Below are positions 28,693-37,290 of a stretch of 64,000 nucleotides of DNA, piece after piece (within the stretch, counting starts at the first letter, position 1; the number at the start of each line of letters is the position of its first letter). This DNA is from Rhizobium sp. 11515TR (GTDB taxonomy: Bacteria > Pseudomonadota > Alphaproteobacteria > Rhizobiales > Rhizobiaceae), in NCBI RefSeq assembly GCF_002277895.1, contig NZ_CP022999.1, forward strand, positions 310,001-374,000, in the 5' to 3' direction. The translations under genes and the position numbers were made by a program. Under the pieces are notes generated by a model, which saw only the letters and a list, made by a program, of their open reading frames with translations, had not been told where the DNA came from and ran no database searches.

Positions 28693-31600
28693 ATGATACC
28701 ACGCCTTGTTTCGGCGAGAGACACTTCTCTACATCAAACCGGCGCCTTCACCCGTCGGCTGTCGGCACTCGGCTTTAGCGGTGACGTGGAGATAGATGAC
28801 GGTGCCAGGACAGTCGCCTCGACCGACAATTCCATCTATCAGGTCAAGCCGACGGCAATTCTCTATCCGCGCGGCACGGATGATCTGAAAATCATCGCCA
28901 AAGCCCTATCCGAACCAGCCTTTTCCGATCTTGTCATCGCCCCGCGCGGCGGTGGCACCGGAACGAACGGACAATCCCTTACCTCAGGCGTCGTCGTTGA
29001 CTGCTCCAGGCATATGAACCGGATCCTGGAGATCGATCCGGTGCGAAGGGTTGCCCGTGTCGAGGCCGGCGTCGTCAAGGATCAGCTCAACAAGGCGCTG
29101 AGGGCCTATGGGCTGTTCTTCGCGCCCGAGCTTTCCACCTCCAACCGCGCCACGATCGGCGGCATGATCTCCACCGATGCCTGCGGTCAGGGCTCCTGTC
29201 TTTACGGCAAGACCAGCAACCACATTCTCGGCCTTCGCGTGGTGCTTTCCGATGGCAGCGATTGGTGGTCGCGTCCACTTGGCAATACCGAGCTGAAGGA
29301 GATCAAGGCTCGTGACGATCGGATCGGCGAAATTCACCGGGTAGTGGATGCAATCGCCAGGGACAAAAGCGAGCTGATCGCGGCGACCTTCCCGAAGCTC
29401 AATCGTTACATGACCGGTTATGATCTTGCCCATATCGGGCGCGAGGACGGCCGCTTCGATCTGAATGCGGTGCTGTGCGGATCGGAAGGCACACTTGCTT
29501 TGATTGCCGAGGCCGAACTCAACGTGCTGCCGATCCCGGCACAATCGGCCCTCATTAACATCCGCTATGATGATTTCAACACGGCGCTGGAGGATGCCAG
29601 GCGGCTGGTGGCATTGAAGGTGGCCTCGGTCGAAACAGTCGACGAGAAGGTGCTGGGTCTCGCCAAAGGCGACATCGTCTGGAGCGGCATCGCCCGCTTC
29701 TTCCCAGAGGACGCCTCCGGCTCGGCCAACGGCATCAATATCGTCGAGGTGCTGGCCGATGATCGCGATGAGCTGGAGCGTAAGCTCGCAGATGTCACCG
29801 CCGCGCTTGATGACCGCTCGTCAGCGCGCCACAAGGGCTATACGATCGCCCGCGAAAAGGCCGAGATCGAAGCAATCTGGTCGATGCGCAAACGCGCTGT
29901 CGGCCTGCTCGGCAATGTTGAGGGGCCGGTGCGGCCGGTGCCCTTCGTCGAGGACACTGCCGTTCCGCCCGAACATCTGGCCGCCTACATAAGAGAATTT
30001 CGCGCCCTTCTTGACGCCGAAGGGTTGGATTACGGCATGTTCGGCCATGTCGATGCTGGTGTGCTGCATGTCCGCCCGGCGCTCGATCTTACCCGCGTCG
30101 ACCATCAGCCGCTCGTCCGGAGGATCAGCGACGGCGTGGTTGCCCTCACCCGCAAATATGGCGGCGTGCTCTGGGGTGAACATGGCAAGGGCGTTCGCTC
30201 GGAATATGTCCCTGAATATTTTGGCGAGCTTTATCCGAGCCTGCAGGACATCAAGCGCGCATTCGACCCCGGCGATCGCCTCAATCCGGGCAAGATCGCA
30301 TCCGGCTCATCCCGCCCGTTGCTGAAGATCGACGAAGTGTCACTGCGCGGCGACTTCGATCGTATCATCGGCAACGACATCCGTGCCGCCTTCGACAATG
30401 CAGCCTATTGCAACGGTAATGGCGCCTGTTTCGATTTCGACGCGACAAGCCCGATGTGCCCCTCCTTCAAGGCGACCGGCGACCGGCGCTATTCGCCAAA
30501 GGGCCGCGCGGCGCTGATGCGCGAATGGCTGCGCATGCTGGCGGAGCGGAAGATCGACCCGCGGCGCGAGGCGGAAGTGCTACGTCGCGCCAATCCTTTC
30601 GGCAATCTTTTGCGGCGAGTGGTCAACTCGCTCAATCCGGCCAATCGCGACGACTTTTCCCATGAGGTGCGGGCGGCAATGGACACCTGCCTCGCCTGCA
30701 AGGCCTGCGCCGGCCAATGTCCCGTCAAGGTCAGCGTCCCGGCTTTCCGATCGAAATTCCTCGAGCTCTATTATGGCCGCTATGTCAGGCCGTTGAAGGA
30801 CCCGATCGTGGCTGCCATCGAGACGACCCTGCCGCTGATGGCGCGCTTCAAACCCGCCTACAATCTACTGACCGGATCGGCCGTCGGCCAGGCCTTGATG
30901 CGGCTTGCCGGTCTCACCGCGCTTCCAGCGATGCCGGCGCTATCGCTCGAACGGGAAGCCGCTCGTCTCCGTGTGCAGGTTGCCACTCCGGAACTGTTGG
31001 GAAAGCTCTCCGCAGAGGAGCGGGCCCAAGCGGTCGTCATCGTTGCCGATGTCTTCTCCACCTATTTCGATCCGGCCGTCGTCATCGCAGCGCTCAAGCT
31101 CGCCCTGAAAATGGGTTTCAAGCCGTGGCTCGCCGGATCACGGAACAACGGCAAGGCCTTGCATGTGCACGGCTATCTCGGTCGCTTCGAGAAAGCGGCG
31201 GCGAAATCGCGAGATTATCTCGATCGCATCTCGCAACTAGGCATCCCGCTTGTCGGCATCGATCCGTCGATGACGCTGACCTATCGCAGCGAATATGCGG
31301 CCCTGCCTTCAGCTAAGCTGCACGCGCCGGTGCTGCTGCTTCAGGAGTGGCTTGCGGCCAATCTCGACCGGTTGCCGACGCCACGGGCTTTGCCGCAAGA
31401 GCGCTTCACGCTGCTTGCCCACTGCACCGAACGGACGAATGCTCCGGCTGCGCTCAAGCAATGGTCCGTGCTTTTCGGGAAATTGGGTATCAAGCTCGAT
31501 ATGGCCGATGTCGGCTGCTGCGGCATGGCCGGCACCTTCGGCCATGAAGTGCGCAATCGGGCCATCTCGGAAAAGCTTTACGCGATGAGTTGGCAGGACA

Positions 31601-31728
31601 GGATTGCCGAGAGCGGCAATCAGACGGTCGTCATGGCCCCCGGTTTTTCCTGTCGCTCGCAGGTCGCCAAGATTGATCATCAAGCCATCCCACATCCCGT
31701 CGAGATCCTTAAACGGCTAATCGATTAG
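28693..31728 (+). CDS. ydiJ: D-2-hydroxyglutarate dehydrogenase-like FAD/Fe-S protein (YdiJ type)
   Basis: The 1011-residue protein has a VAO-type FAD domain (YPRGTDDLKIIAKALS; APRGGGTGTNGQSLT near residue 83), a FAD-oxidase C-terminal domain, and Fe-S cysteines at CNGNGACFDFDATSPMCPSF near 576 and CLACKACAGQCPVKVS near 666. A C-terminal heterodisulfide-reductase-like region ends in DVGCCGMAGTFGHE near 936. YdiJ-type enzymes oxidise D-2-hydroxyglutarate to 2-oxoglutarate and pass electrons to the respiratory chain. This matches HglS encoded three genes upstream, whose product is D-2-hydroxyglutarate. It is separated from the aminotransferase by a 135-bp gap with a hairpin. Confidence 0.9.
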   Translation: MIPRLVSARDTSLHQTGAFTRRLSALGFSGDVEIDDGARTVASTDNSIYQVKPTAILYPRGTDDLKIIAKALSEPAFSDLVIAPRGGGTGTNGQSLTSGVVVDCSRHMNRILEIDPVRRVARVEAGVVKDQLNKALRAYGLFFAPELSTSNRATIGGMISTDACGQGSCLYGKTSNHILGLRVVLSDGSDWWSRPLGNTELKEIKARDDRIGEIHRVVDAIARDKSELIAATFPKLNRYMTGYDLAHIGREDGRFDLNAVLCGSEGTLALIAEAELNVLPIPAQSALINIRYDDFNTALEDARRLVALKVASVETVDEKVLGLAKGDIVWSGIARFFPEDASGSANGINIVEVLADDRDELERKLADVTAALDDRSSARHKGYTIAREKAEIEAIWSMRKRAVGLLGNVEGPVRPVPFVEDTAVPPEHLAAYIREFRALLDAEGLDYGMFGHVDAGVLHVRPALDLTRVDHQPLVRRISDGVVALTRKYGGVLWGEHGKGVRSEYVPEYFGELYPSLQDIKRAFDPGDRLNPGKIASGSSRPLLKIDEVSLRGDFDRIIGNDIRAAFDNAAYCNGNGACFDFDATSPMCPSFKATGDRRYSPKGRAALMREWLRMLAERKIDPRREAEVLRRANPFGNLLRRVVNSLNPANRDDFSHEVRAAMDTCLACKACAGQCPVKVSVPAFRSKFLELYYGRYVRPLKDPIVAAIETTLPLMARFKPAYNLLTGSAVGQALMRLAGLTALPAMPALSLEREAARLRVQVATPELLGKLSAEERAQAVVIVADVFSTYFDPAVVIAALKLALKMGFKPWLAGSRNNGKALHVHGYLGRFEKAAAKSRDYLDRISQLGIPLVGIDPSMTLTYRSEYAALPSAKLHAPVLLLQEWLAANLDRLPTPRALPQERFTLLAHCTERTNAPAALKQWSVLFGKLGIKLDMADVGCCGMAGTFGHEVRNRAISEKLYAMSWQDRIAESGNQTVVMAPGFSCRSQVAKIDHQAIPHPVEILKRLID

Positions 31729-31759
31729 CCTTCGTAAAGCTTCCTCAAGGGCTGAAACA

Positions 31760-31785
31760 TATGTGGCGCCCGAAGGCGCCACATA
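31760..31785. terminator. Bidirectional hairpin between convergent genes
   Basis: TATGTGGCGCC, loop CGAA, GGCGCCACATA is a perfect 11-bp stem placed between two convergent stops (31728 and 31811). No long T-run is present on either side. Position and strength make termination for both genes likely. Confidence 0.7.
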
Positions 31786-31810
31786 TAAAAACAATTAGAA
31801 GAATAGCCGC

Positions 31811-32914
31811 TTAGACGGCTTCTTTCATCCTGATCTTCTCAAGGCTGTAAACCTGTCCGAAGCGATTGGCGAGGAAATCGCTGAGATCGATTTCTTCCTG
31901 GCAGACGAAGCCCTTGGAGGGCAGTTTGCCCTGAGCGAGAAGATCGAGCACGGTCGTAATGCCGGCAGCCGTGGTGATCTGGATGGCGCTCATCTTCTTG
32001 CTCGCGACGATGCCTGCATAGACCTTGTTGGCATAGGTTTCCTGCATGTAGCGGCCTTCGCGCCAGCCGCAGACGGTGACGAAAACGACGACCACATCCT
32101 GCATGGTGGCAGGCAGTGCGTTCTCGAAGAGATCCTTCAGCACATCGCGCCGGTTCTTGAGGTTGAGGTCGTTGAGCAGCGCCTTGATAATGGCCTGGTG
32201 GCCGGGATAGCGGATGGTGCGGTAGTTCATCGTGCGCACGCGGCCAGCCAGCGTCTTGGCGAGCGTGCCGAGGCCGCCTGACGTGTTGAAGGCTTCATAG
32301 GTGACGCCGTCGAGCGAGAATTCCTCGCGCTCTTCCATGGCCGGAACGGTAACGAGCTTGCCTTCGACGATCGCTTCACAGGGCTCGATATATTCGTTGA
32401 TGAGGCCGTCCGTGCTCCAGGTCAAATTGTAGTTCAGAGCGTTGGAGGGATATTGCGGTAGCGCGCCGACGCGCATACGCACGCTGTCGAGGCTGTCGAA
32501 GCGCTTGGCAAGATCATTGGCGACGATCGAGATGAAGCCCGGCGCAAGTCCGCATTGCGGGATGAAGGCGGTATTTGCCCCTTGAGCCAGCTCTTCCACC
32601 TTCTTAGTGGTCGCGACGTCTTCGGTGAGGTCGAGATAATGGACGCCGGCTTCAAGTGCCGCTTCGGCGACGAAGCCTGTGAGATGGAACGGTGCGGCCG
32701 ACAGAACGGCGAACTTGCCCTCCAGAACGCCAACGAGCCCGGCGCGGTCGGCAATATCGACGACGGCGGTGGAAATCGCAGGATGGTGGTCGATCTTGTC
32801 CAGCTGTTCCTGGCTGCGGTCGGCGACAACGACCGTGTAATCACCCGTTTCGGCCAGCATCAGAGCGATCGCCCCACCGATCTTGCCTGCGCCGATGACC
32901 ACTATGTCTTTCAT
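31811..32914 (-). CDS. L-lysine 6-dehydrogenase / saccharopine dehydrogenase-family enzyme
   Basis: The 367-residue protein begins MKDIVVIGAGKIGGAIALML, a Rossmann GxGxxG nucleotide site, then FAVLSAAPFHLTGFVAEAAL near residue 72 and ALNYNLTWSTDGLINEYIEP near 163. This length and the whole pattern resemble Agrobacterium L-lysine 6-dehydrogenase better than the longer Lys9-type saccharopine dehydrogenase. Lysine 6-dehydrogenase makes aminoadipate semialdehyde plus ammonia using NAD. The ATG at 32914 follows AGGGGAG; the frame is open 41 codons more. It is divergent from its own Lrp regulator across a perfect 18-bp palindrome. It feeds the operon at 24330. Confidence 0.78.
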   Translation of the reverse strand: MKDIVVIGAGKIGGAIALMLAETGDYTVVVADRSQEQLDKIDHHPAISTAVVDIADRAGLVGVLEGKFAVLSAAPFHLTGFVAEAALEAGVHYLDLTEDVATTKKVEELAQGANTAFIPQCGLAPGFISIVANDLAKRFDSLDSVRMRVGALPQYPSNALNYNLTWSTDGLINEYIEPCEAIVEGKLVTVPAMEEREEFSLDGVTYEAFNTSGGLGTLAKTLAGRVRTMNYRTIRYPGHQAIIKALLNDLNLKNRRDVLKDLFENALPATMQDVVVVFVTVCGWREGRYMQETYANKVYAGIVASKKMSAIQITTAAGITTVLDLLAQGKLPSKGFVCQEEIDLSDFLANRFGQVYSLEKIRMKEAV

Positions 32915-32998
32915 ATGACTCCCCTGCATTTCATTGATAAGATTTTTATAAGTGTAAGCGGGAGTTGAACGATTCATAGCGACGAAAAATGCATTTCG

Positions 32999-33016
32999 TT
33001 GTATGAATTCATACAA
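32999..33016. promoter_or_regulatory. Perfect 18-bp palindrome between lysine dehydrogenase and Lrp genes
   Basis: TTGTATGAATTCATACAA has no spacer and no mismatch. It lies 36 bp from the Lrp ATG. AAATGCATTT, another 10-bp palindrome, lies a few bases to its left (32988-32997). Both are good candidate sites for the divergent Lrp-family regulator. Confidence 0.7.
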
Positions 33017-33051
33017 ATCGACGAAACGATTTTGCAAAATGCAGGAATACC

Positions 33052-33483
33052 ATGCAGGTTACCGATAAAGACCGCGAACTGATCGCCTTGCTCGGCCAGA
33101 ATGCCCGCATGCCGGTCGCAACACTCGCCAAAAAGCTGTCGCTATCGCGCACCACCGTTCAGGCGAGGCTCGAACGGCTGGAGCGGGAGGGTGTGATTGC
33201 GGGCTACGGCGTGCGGCTGTCGGAGACCTATCTGTCCGGCCTCATTCGGGCGCATGTGCTGATCACGATCGCGCCTAAAGCGCTGTCAGCGGTGACAGCG
33301 TCGCTGAATGCGATCCCCGAGGTAACGACGCTTCATTCCGTCAGCGGCACGTTCGATCTGATCGCCATTATCGCAGCACCGTCGATCTCCGAGCTGGATC
33401 AGCTGATCGACGGCATCGGCACGATCGACGGCGTCGAACGCACCCTGTCGTCCATCATTCTTTCGACCAGGATCTCGCGTTGA
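33052..33483 (+). CDS. Lrp/AsnC-family regulator, probable lysine-responsive
   Basis: The 143-residue protein has a helix-turn-helix (DRELIALLGQNARMPVATLA, LSLSRTTVQARLERLEREGV) and a RAM domain with VTTLHSVSGTFDLIAIIAAP near residue 91. The ATG follows the palindrome-bearing gap to the lysine dehydrogenase-like gene, so the regulator probably controls that gene and itself. Its effector is plausibly lysine or aminoadipate; no sequence feature proves this. It is 10 bp from the end of the convergent ABC ATPase gene. Confidence 0.85.
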   Translation: MQVTDKDRELIALLGQNARMPVATLAKKLSLSRTTVQARLERLEREGVIAGYGVRLSETYLSGLIRAHVLITIAPKALSAVTASLNAIPEVTTLHSVSGTFDLIAIIAAPSISELDQLIDGIGTIDGVERTLSSIILSTRISR

Positions 33484-33493
33484 AAGTGGCCGA

Positions 33494-34318
33494 TTACGCG
33501 ATCGAGACCGGCTCCATCTCGGGTGTAGTGGAAAGCACCGCTTCCTTCAAAGCCTGCGAATAAGGATGCTGCGGATTGTCGAGGACGGCGCGCGCACCGC
33601 CCTGCTCGACGATCTCCCCTTTCTTCATGATGATGATGCGATCGCTGATATAATAGGCGGTCGCCAGATCATGGGTGATGTAGATGATCGACAGCCCCAG
33701 CTCTTTCTTCAGCTGACCGAAGAGATTGACGATCGCCATTCTCAGCGAAGCATCGACCATCGAAACCGGCTCATCGGCCACCAGCAGACGGGGCTGCGGT
33801 ATGAGCGCGCGAGCGATGGCGGTTCGCTGCAGCTGGCCGCCCGAAAGCTCATGCGGAAATCGCCCCTTCACCTCGGCAAGCGTCAAGCCGATATGGGCAA
33901 GCGCCTCGTCTGCGATACGCTCGACATCGGTTCGGCTTGGCCTTGGACCCATCGGCGCGAAATTTCTTGCCGTTTCAAAAAGATATCGATCAACCCTCTT
34001 GAGGGGGTTGAACGCTTCGAACGGATTCTGAAGGACCGGCTGCACCTCCCGCATGAAGGCGCGTCGTTCGGATCGGCCATGAATGGCCACTGGTCTTCCA
34101 CGAAAATTCAGGCTGCCCGATGTCGCCGCCGTCTGGCCAAGGATCATCGCCGCAATGGTCGATTTGCCGGAGCCCGACTCGCCGACGATGGAGAGAATTT
34201 CCGGCTCCTCTCCCAGGCTCAGACTGACATCGCGAACCGCCGTGATATGACGACGGCTGAGCATGCCGCCTTGACGATAGATCTTGCTGACATGAGAGAG
34301 TGAAAGAAGATCGCTCAT
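33494..34318 (-). CDS. ABC ATPase, oligopeptide/oligosaccharide type (DppF/OppF-like)
   Basis: The 274-residue ATPase begins MSDLLSLSHVSKIYRQGGML. It has Walker A VGESGSGKSTIAAM near residue 42, signature LSGGQLQRTAIARAL near 155 and Walker B LLVADEPVSMVD near 175. The ATG at 34318 overlaps the previous gene's stop by 4 bases (ATGA), which fixes the start. It is the last gene of a five-gene importer. The C-terminus (NPQHPYSQAL) is usual for the OppF class. It hydrolyses ATP together with the DppD-like partner. Confidence 0.9.
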   Translation of the reverse strand: MSDLLSLSHVSKIYRQGGMLSRRHITAVRDVSLSLGEEPEILSIVGESGSGKSTIAAMILGQTAATSGSLNFRGRPVAIHGRSERRAFMREVQPVLQNPFEAFNPLKRVDRYLFETARNFAPMGPRPSRTDVERIADEALAHIGLTLAEVKGRFPHELSGGQLQRTAIARALIPQPRLLVADEPVSMVDASLRMAIVNLFGQLKKELGLSIIYITHDLATAYYISDRIIIMKKGEIVEQGGARAVLDNPQHPYSQALKEAVLSTTPEMEPVSIA

Positions 34319-35304
34319 CGCGCTCCTCCCGTCACCGCGAAGCAAGCGACACGTCGATCCGGCTCTACCGCCACCATGGGCGGAACTTCGCGGCTGCAAA
34401 TGTCCATGCGCTTCGGACAGCGGGGATGAAAACGGCATCCTTCCGGCGGCATGGCAAGATTGGGCGGTTTGCCCTCGAGCGAGGGGCGCGTCGAGGCATC
34501 CCCGATCCGCGGCAGACTTGCGACCAGATGCTGCGTATAGGGATGCAACGACAGGTGAAAAAGCTTACGCGTCGGCGCCTCCTCCACCAACCGGCCGGCA
34601 TAGACGATGCCGATACGATCGGAAACAGCGGCATGAACGCCCATATCATGGGTGACGAACAGGAAGGACGACCCCATCTCGCGCTGTATTTCGCGGATCA
34701 TCTGGAGCACGTCGCGCTGGACGATGACATCGAGCGCCGTCGTCGGCTCGTCGGCGATGATGAATTCCGGCGTCAGGATGGTCGCAAGCGCGATCGTCAT
34801 GCGCTGGCGCATGCCGCCCGACAATTCATGCGGATAGGCGTCGAGAAGATTCGCATCGAGCTTCAGCCGCTGAAGGTGAGCACCAACCCTATCGAAGAAG
34901 GTGCCGCGATCGGCCTTCATGTGGCGGAAGGCGAAATCCGTGAAGGAGTGCCGGATGCGGCGCACGGGATTGAGCACGTTCATCGATCCCTGCATGATAT
35001 AGGAGAGATGCCGCCAGCGAAGCGATGCCCGCTGCTCCGCCGTCATGGCGTAAATGTCCTGAGTCCCATTGTTGAAATGGAATTTGACGGCACCGGAGAC
35101 GACGCGCAGCGGCGGCCGGATGGCGCCCGCAATCGTCTTGATCAACGTCGTCTTGCCGCTGCTCGATTCACCGGCAACGCCATAGATCTCGCCGCGGCCG
35201 ATCGACAGGCTGACATCGTCAACCGCCCGCACCTCGCGATCGACACCATAAAGGAAGGCCCGGTAATATGCCCTAAGGTTGTTGACCTCGACGACAGCCT
35301 CCAT
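34315..35304 (-). CDS. ABC ATPase, oligopeptide/oligosaccharide type (DppD/OppD-like)
   Basis: The 329-residue ATPase has Walker A GESSSGKTTLIKTIAG near residue 46, a signature [14 protein letters not shown] near 161, Walker B FIIADEPTTALDV near 181, and the C-terminal OppD-type cysteine region (GCRFHPRCPKRMDICSRE) that binds a 4Fe-4S cluster in related proteins. Note GESSSGKT with Ser in place of the commoner GESGSGKS; the key GK[ST] is intact. It is 3 bp after the permease gene and overlaps the next ATPase gene by 4 bases. Confidence 0.9.
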   Translation of the reverse strand: MEAVVEVNNLRAYYRAFLYGVDREVRAVDDVSLSIGRGEIYGVAGESSSGKTTLIKTIAGAIRPPLRVVSGAVKFHFNNGTQDIYAMTAEQRASLRWRHLSYIMQGSMNVLNPVRRIRHSFTDFAFRHMKADRGTFFDRVGAHLQRLKLDANLLDAYPHELSGGMRQRMTIALATILTPEFIIADEPTTALDVIVQRDVLQMIREIQREMGSSFLFVTHDMGVHAAVSDRIGIVYAGRLVEEAPTRKLFHLSLHPYTQHLVASLPRIGDASTRPSLEGKPPNLAMPPEGCRFHPRCPKRMDICSREVPPMVAVEPDRRVACFAVTGGAR

Positions 35305-35307
35305 CCC

Positions 35308-36165
35308 TCAGCCTCCCATCCGGTTCAAACGACTGCGGGGGTCGTTATATTCATTCATTGACATCGACAGCAGGAAGAGCGCCATGAACAGCACCACGAT
35401 GGCGGCAACCGGCGCTGCAACCCACCACCATGTTCCGGCGATCAGCGCCGAATGCGCATTGGCCCAGTAGATCATCATGCCCATGGTCGGCGTCTCGATA
35501 TCGGTAAAGCCGAGCACCGCAAGCGTGATCTCCATGCCGATCGACCAGATCATGTTGTTCATCGTGGTGGCAAAAACGATCGGCAGCACATAGGGCAGAT
35601 GCTCCTCGACGAGGATCTTGCGCATGCTCATGCCGGAATAGACGCTCTGCGTGGTGAAAGGCCGCGTCTTCAGGCTGATCGCCACGGAGCGGATCAGGCG
35701 CGCATCGTAGGACCAGCCGAGCGAGGCCATGACGATGATGAGCACCGTCCAGGTCATTTCATCCTTGAGCACGAAGTAGAACAGGATCAGTAGCGGAAAC
35801 TGCGGAATGACCATGATGCTGTCATTGATCGCCATCAGCACACGATCGACGGCACCTCCGGCATAGCCGGCCACCAGCCCCACGACAAGCGAGATGATGC
35901 GCGAGAGAATGGCGACGCCGATGCCAAAATAGAGTGTGTTGCGAAGCGCTGTCGTCAGCTGCCAGAAGACATCCTGACCACGCGATGTGGTACCCAGCCA
36001 GTACTGCCCATCCGGCGGCATGTCGGGCGGCAGCAGATAAAGATCGGCCGGGCCATAGGGCGAGAAATAGGACAGGATCACCAGCCCGACGATGATGGCG
36101 AGCAACAGAAGACCGAAGAGGAATTCCATATTCTGGCGTGCGAGGTCACGAACGATCGTCAGCAT
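35308..36165 (-). CDS. ABC permease, DppC-like
   Basis: The 285-residue membrane protein has an N-terminal segment (MEFLFGLLLLAIIVGLVILS) with a long periplasmic loop containing YWLGTTSRGQDVFWQLTTAL near residue 54, which is the DppC/OppC hallmark, and five further segments. The cytoplasmic loop (KILVEEHLPYVLPIVFATTM) contacts the ATPases. It is 3 bp from both neighbours. With the DppB-like protein it forms the heterodimeric membrane channel. Confidence 0.88.
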   Translation of the reverse strand: MLTIVRDLARQNMEFLFGLLLLAIIVGLVILSYFSPYGPADLYLLPPDMPPDGQYWLGTTSRGQDVFWQLTTALRNTLYFGIGVAILSRIISLVVGLVAGYAGGAVDRVLMAINDSIMVIPQFPLLILFYFVLKDEMTWTVLIIVMASLGWSYDARLIRSVAISLKTRPFTTQSVYSGMSMRKILVEEHLPYVLPIVFATTMNNMIWSIGMEITLAVLGFTDIETPTMGMMIYWANAHSALIAGTWWWVAAPVAAIVVLFMALFLLSMSMNEYNDPRSRLNRMGG

Positions 36166-36168
36166 GGC

Positions 36169-37173
36169 CTACTCCACCTTGATGCGCGGGTCGATCAGCG
36201 GACCCAATATGTCGATGATGAAGACAGCCGCGGCGACACCGACGATCGACAGCGCGCTAAGCCCAAGGACGAGACTGTAGTCGCCTGCGTGCACGGCCGA
36301 AATCAGGAGATTGCCGATACCGGGATAGCCGAAGACGATTTCGGTGATGACCGTGCCGTTGAAGACCGCGCCAAGGGACATGGCAAGGCCGGTGAACTGC
36401 GGCACCATGGCATTGCGGGCGATGTAGGAGCGCAGGATCTTGCGCTTCGGCACGCCACCGAGCTCGGCGAAAACAACATAGTCCTCGGTGATGATATTGG
36501 AGACGAGCGCCCGCATGCCGATCAGCCAGCCGCCTGTCCCGACAAGGATCAACGACAGTGCCGGCAGGATGGAGTGGCGAAGAATGTCAAGCACCAGCGC
36601 AACGGAGAGATTGAGGTTGGTGTTCATCTCATAACCGCCATTGATCGGCAGGATCGGCCAGACATAGCCGAAGAGAATGATGAGCACGAAGGCAAGGATG
36701 TAATAGGGGATCGGCTGCATGGCGATGAAAACCAGGCTGACAGCCTTCAGCACCGCGCTCTTGCGATAATATCCTGCGAGCGCGCCGATCATGTTGCCGA
36801 GAATAAAGGTAAGGATGACGGAAACAGTCATCAGGCCAATCGTCCAGGGCAACGCCCTCGCGATGATGGCGGAAACCGGCGTAGGGAATGCCGACAGCGA
36901 CGGCCCGAGATCACCGGTCGCAAGACGCCCCCAGAAATGCAGATATTGCTGCCAAATGGTGCCCTCGAGACCGTAAAGCTCACGTAACGACTGCCGCATC
37001 AGCTCGACAGCGCGGGGATCGGATTGGCCCATCTGCTGGATGGTCCCGATGCTTTCCTCGACAGGATCGATCGGGGTCATATGGGTAATGAAGAACGTCG
37101 CGGAAATACCGAGGAAGACAACGAGCAAGAATTGGCCAAACCGTCTCAATACGAAAACTGGATAGGACGTCAT
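36169..37173 (-). CDS. ABC permease, DppB-like
   Basis: The 334-residue membrane protein starts MTSYPVFVLRRFGQFLLVVF, followed by a long periplasmic loop (GLEGTIWQQYLHFWGRLATG) and five more segments, ending in IDPRIKVE. The cytoplasmic loop (AELGGVPKRKILRSYIARNA) is the DppB-type EAA loop. It follows the substrate-binding protein gene by 117 bp. The usual oligopeptide type transports peptides, but Dpp-like systems next to glycosidases often carry sugar oligomers. Confidence 0.88.
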   Translation of the reverse strand: MTSYPVFVLRRFGQFLLVVFLGISATFFITHMTPIDPVEESIGTIQQMGQSDPRAVELMRQSLRELYGLEGTIWQQYLHFWGRLATGDLGPSLSAFPTPVSAIIARALPWTIGLMTVSVILTFILGNMIGALAGYYRKSAVLKAVSLVFIAMQPIPYYILAFVLIILFGYVWPILPINGGYEMNTNLNLSVALVLDILRHSILPALSLILVGTGGWLIGMRALVSNIITEDYVVFAELGGVPKRKILRSYIARNAMVPQFTGLAMSLGAVFNGTVITEIVFGYPGIGNLLISAVHAGDYSLVLGLSALSIVGVAAAVFIIDILGPLIDPRIKVE

Positions 37174-37290
37174 GCCGCCGTCTTCCTTACTGCTTGCGCT
37201 TCATCATCAATTCAAAAGATTCGCCGGACGTGCCTAGTGTCCGGCGAAAGGTGCCCGACGCGGCGATTGCCGCATCGGGGTCGGGAGAAA

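Noticed and set aside
31811-33037. Longer start for the lysine dehydrogenase-like protein
   Set aside because: The extra 41 residues cover the palindromic operator and Lrp promoter, and ATG 32914 has a strong AGGGGAG site and the conserved MKDIVVIGAG start.
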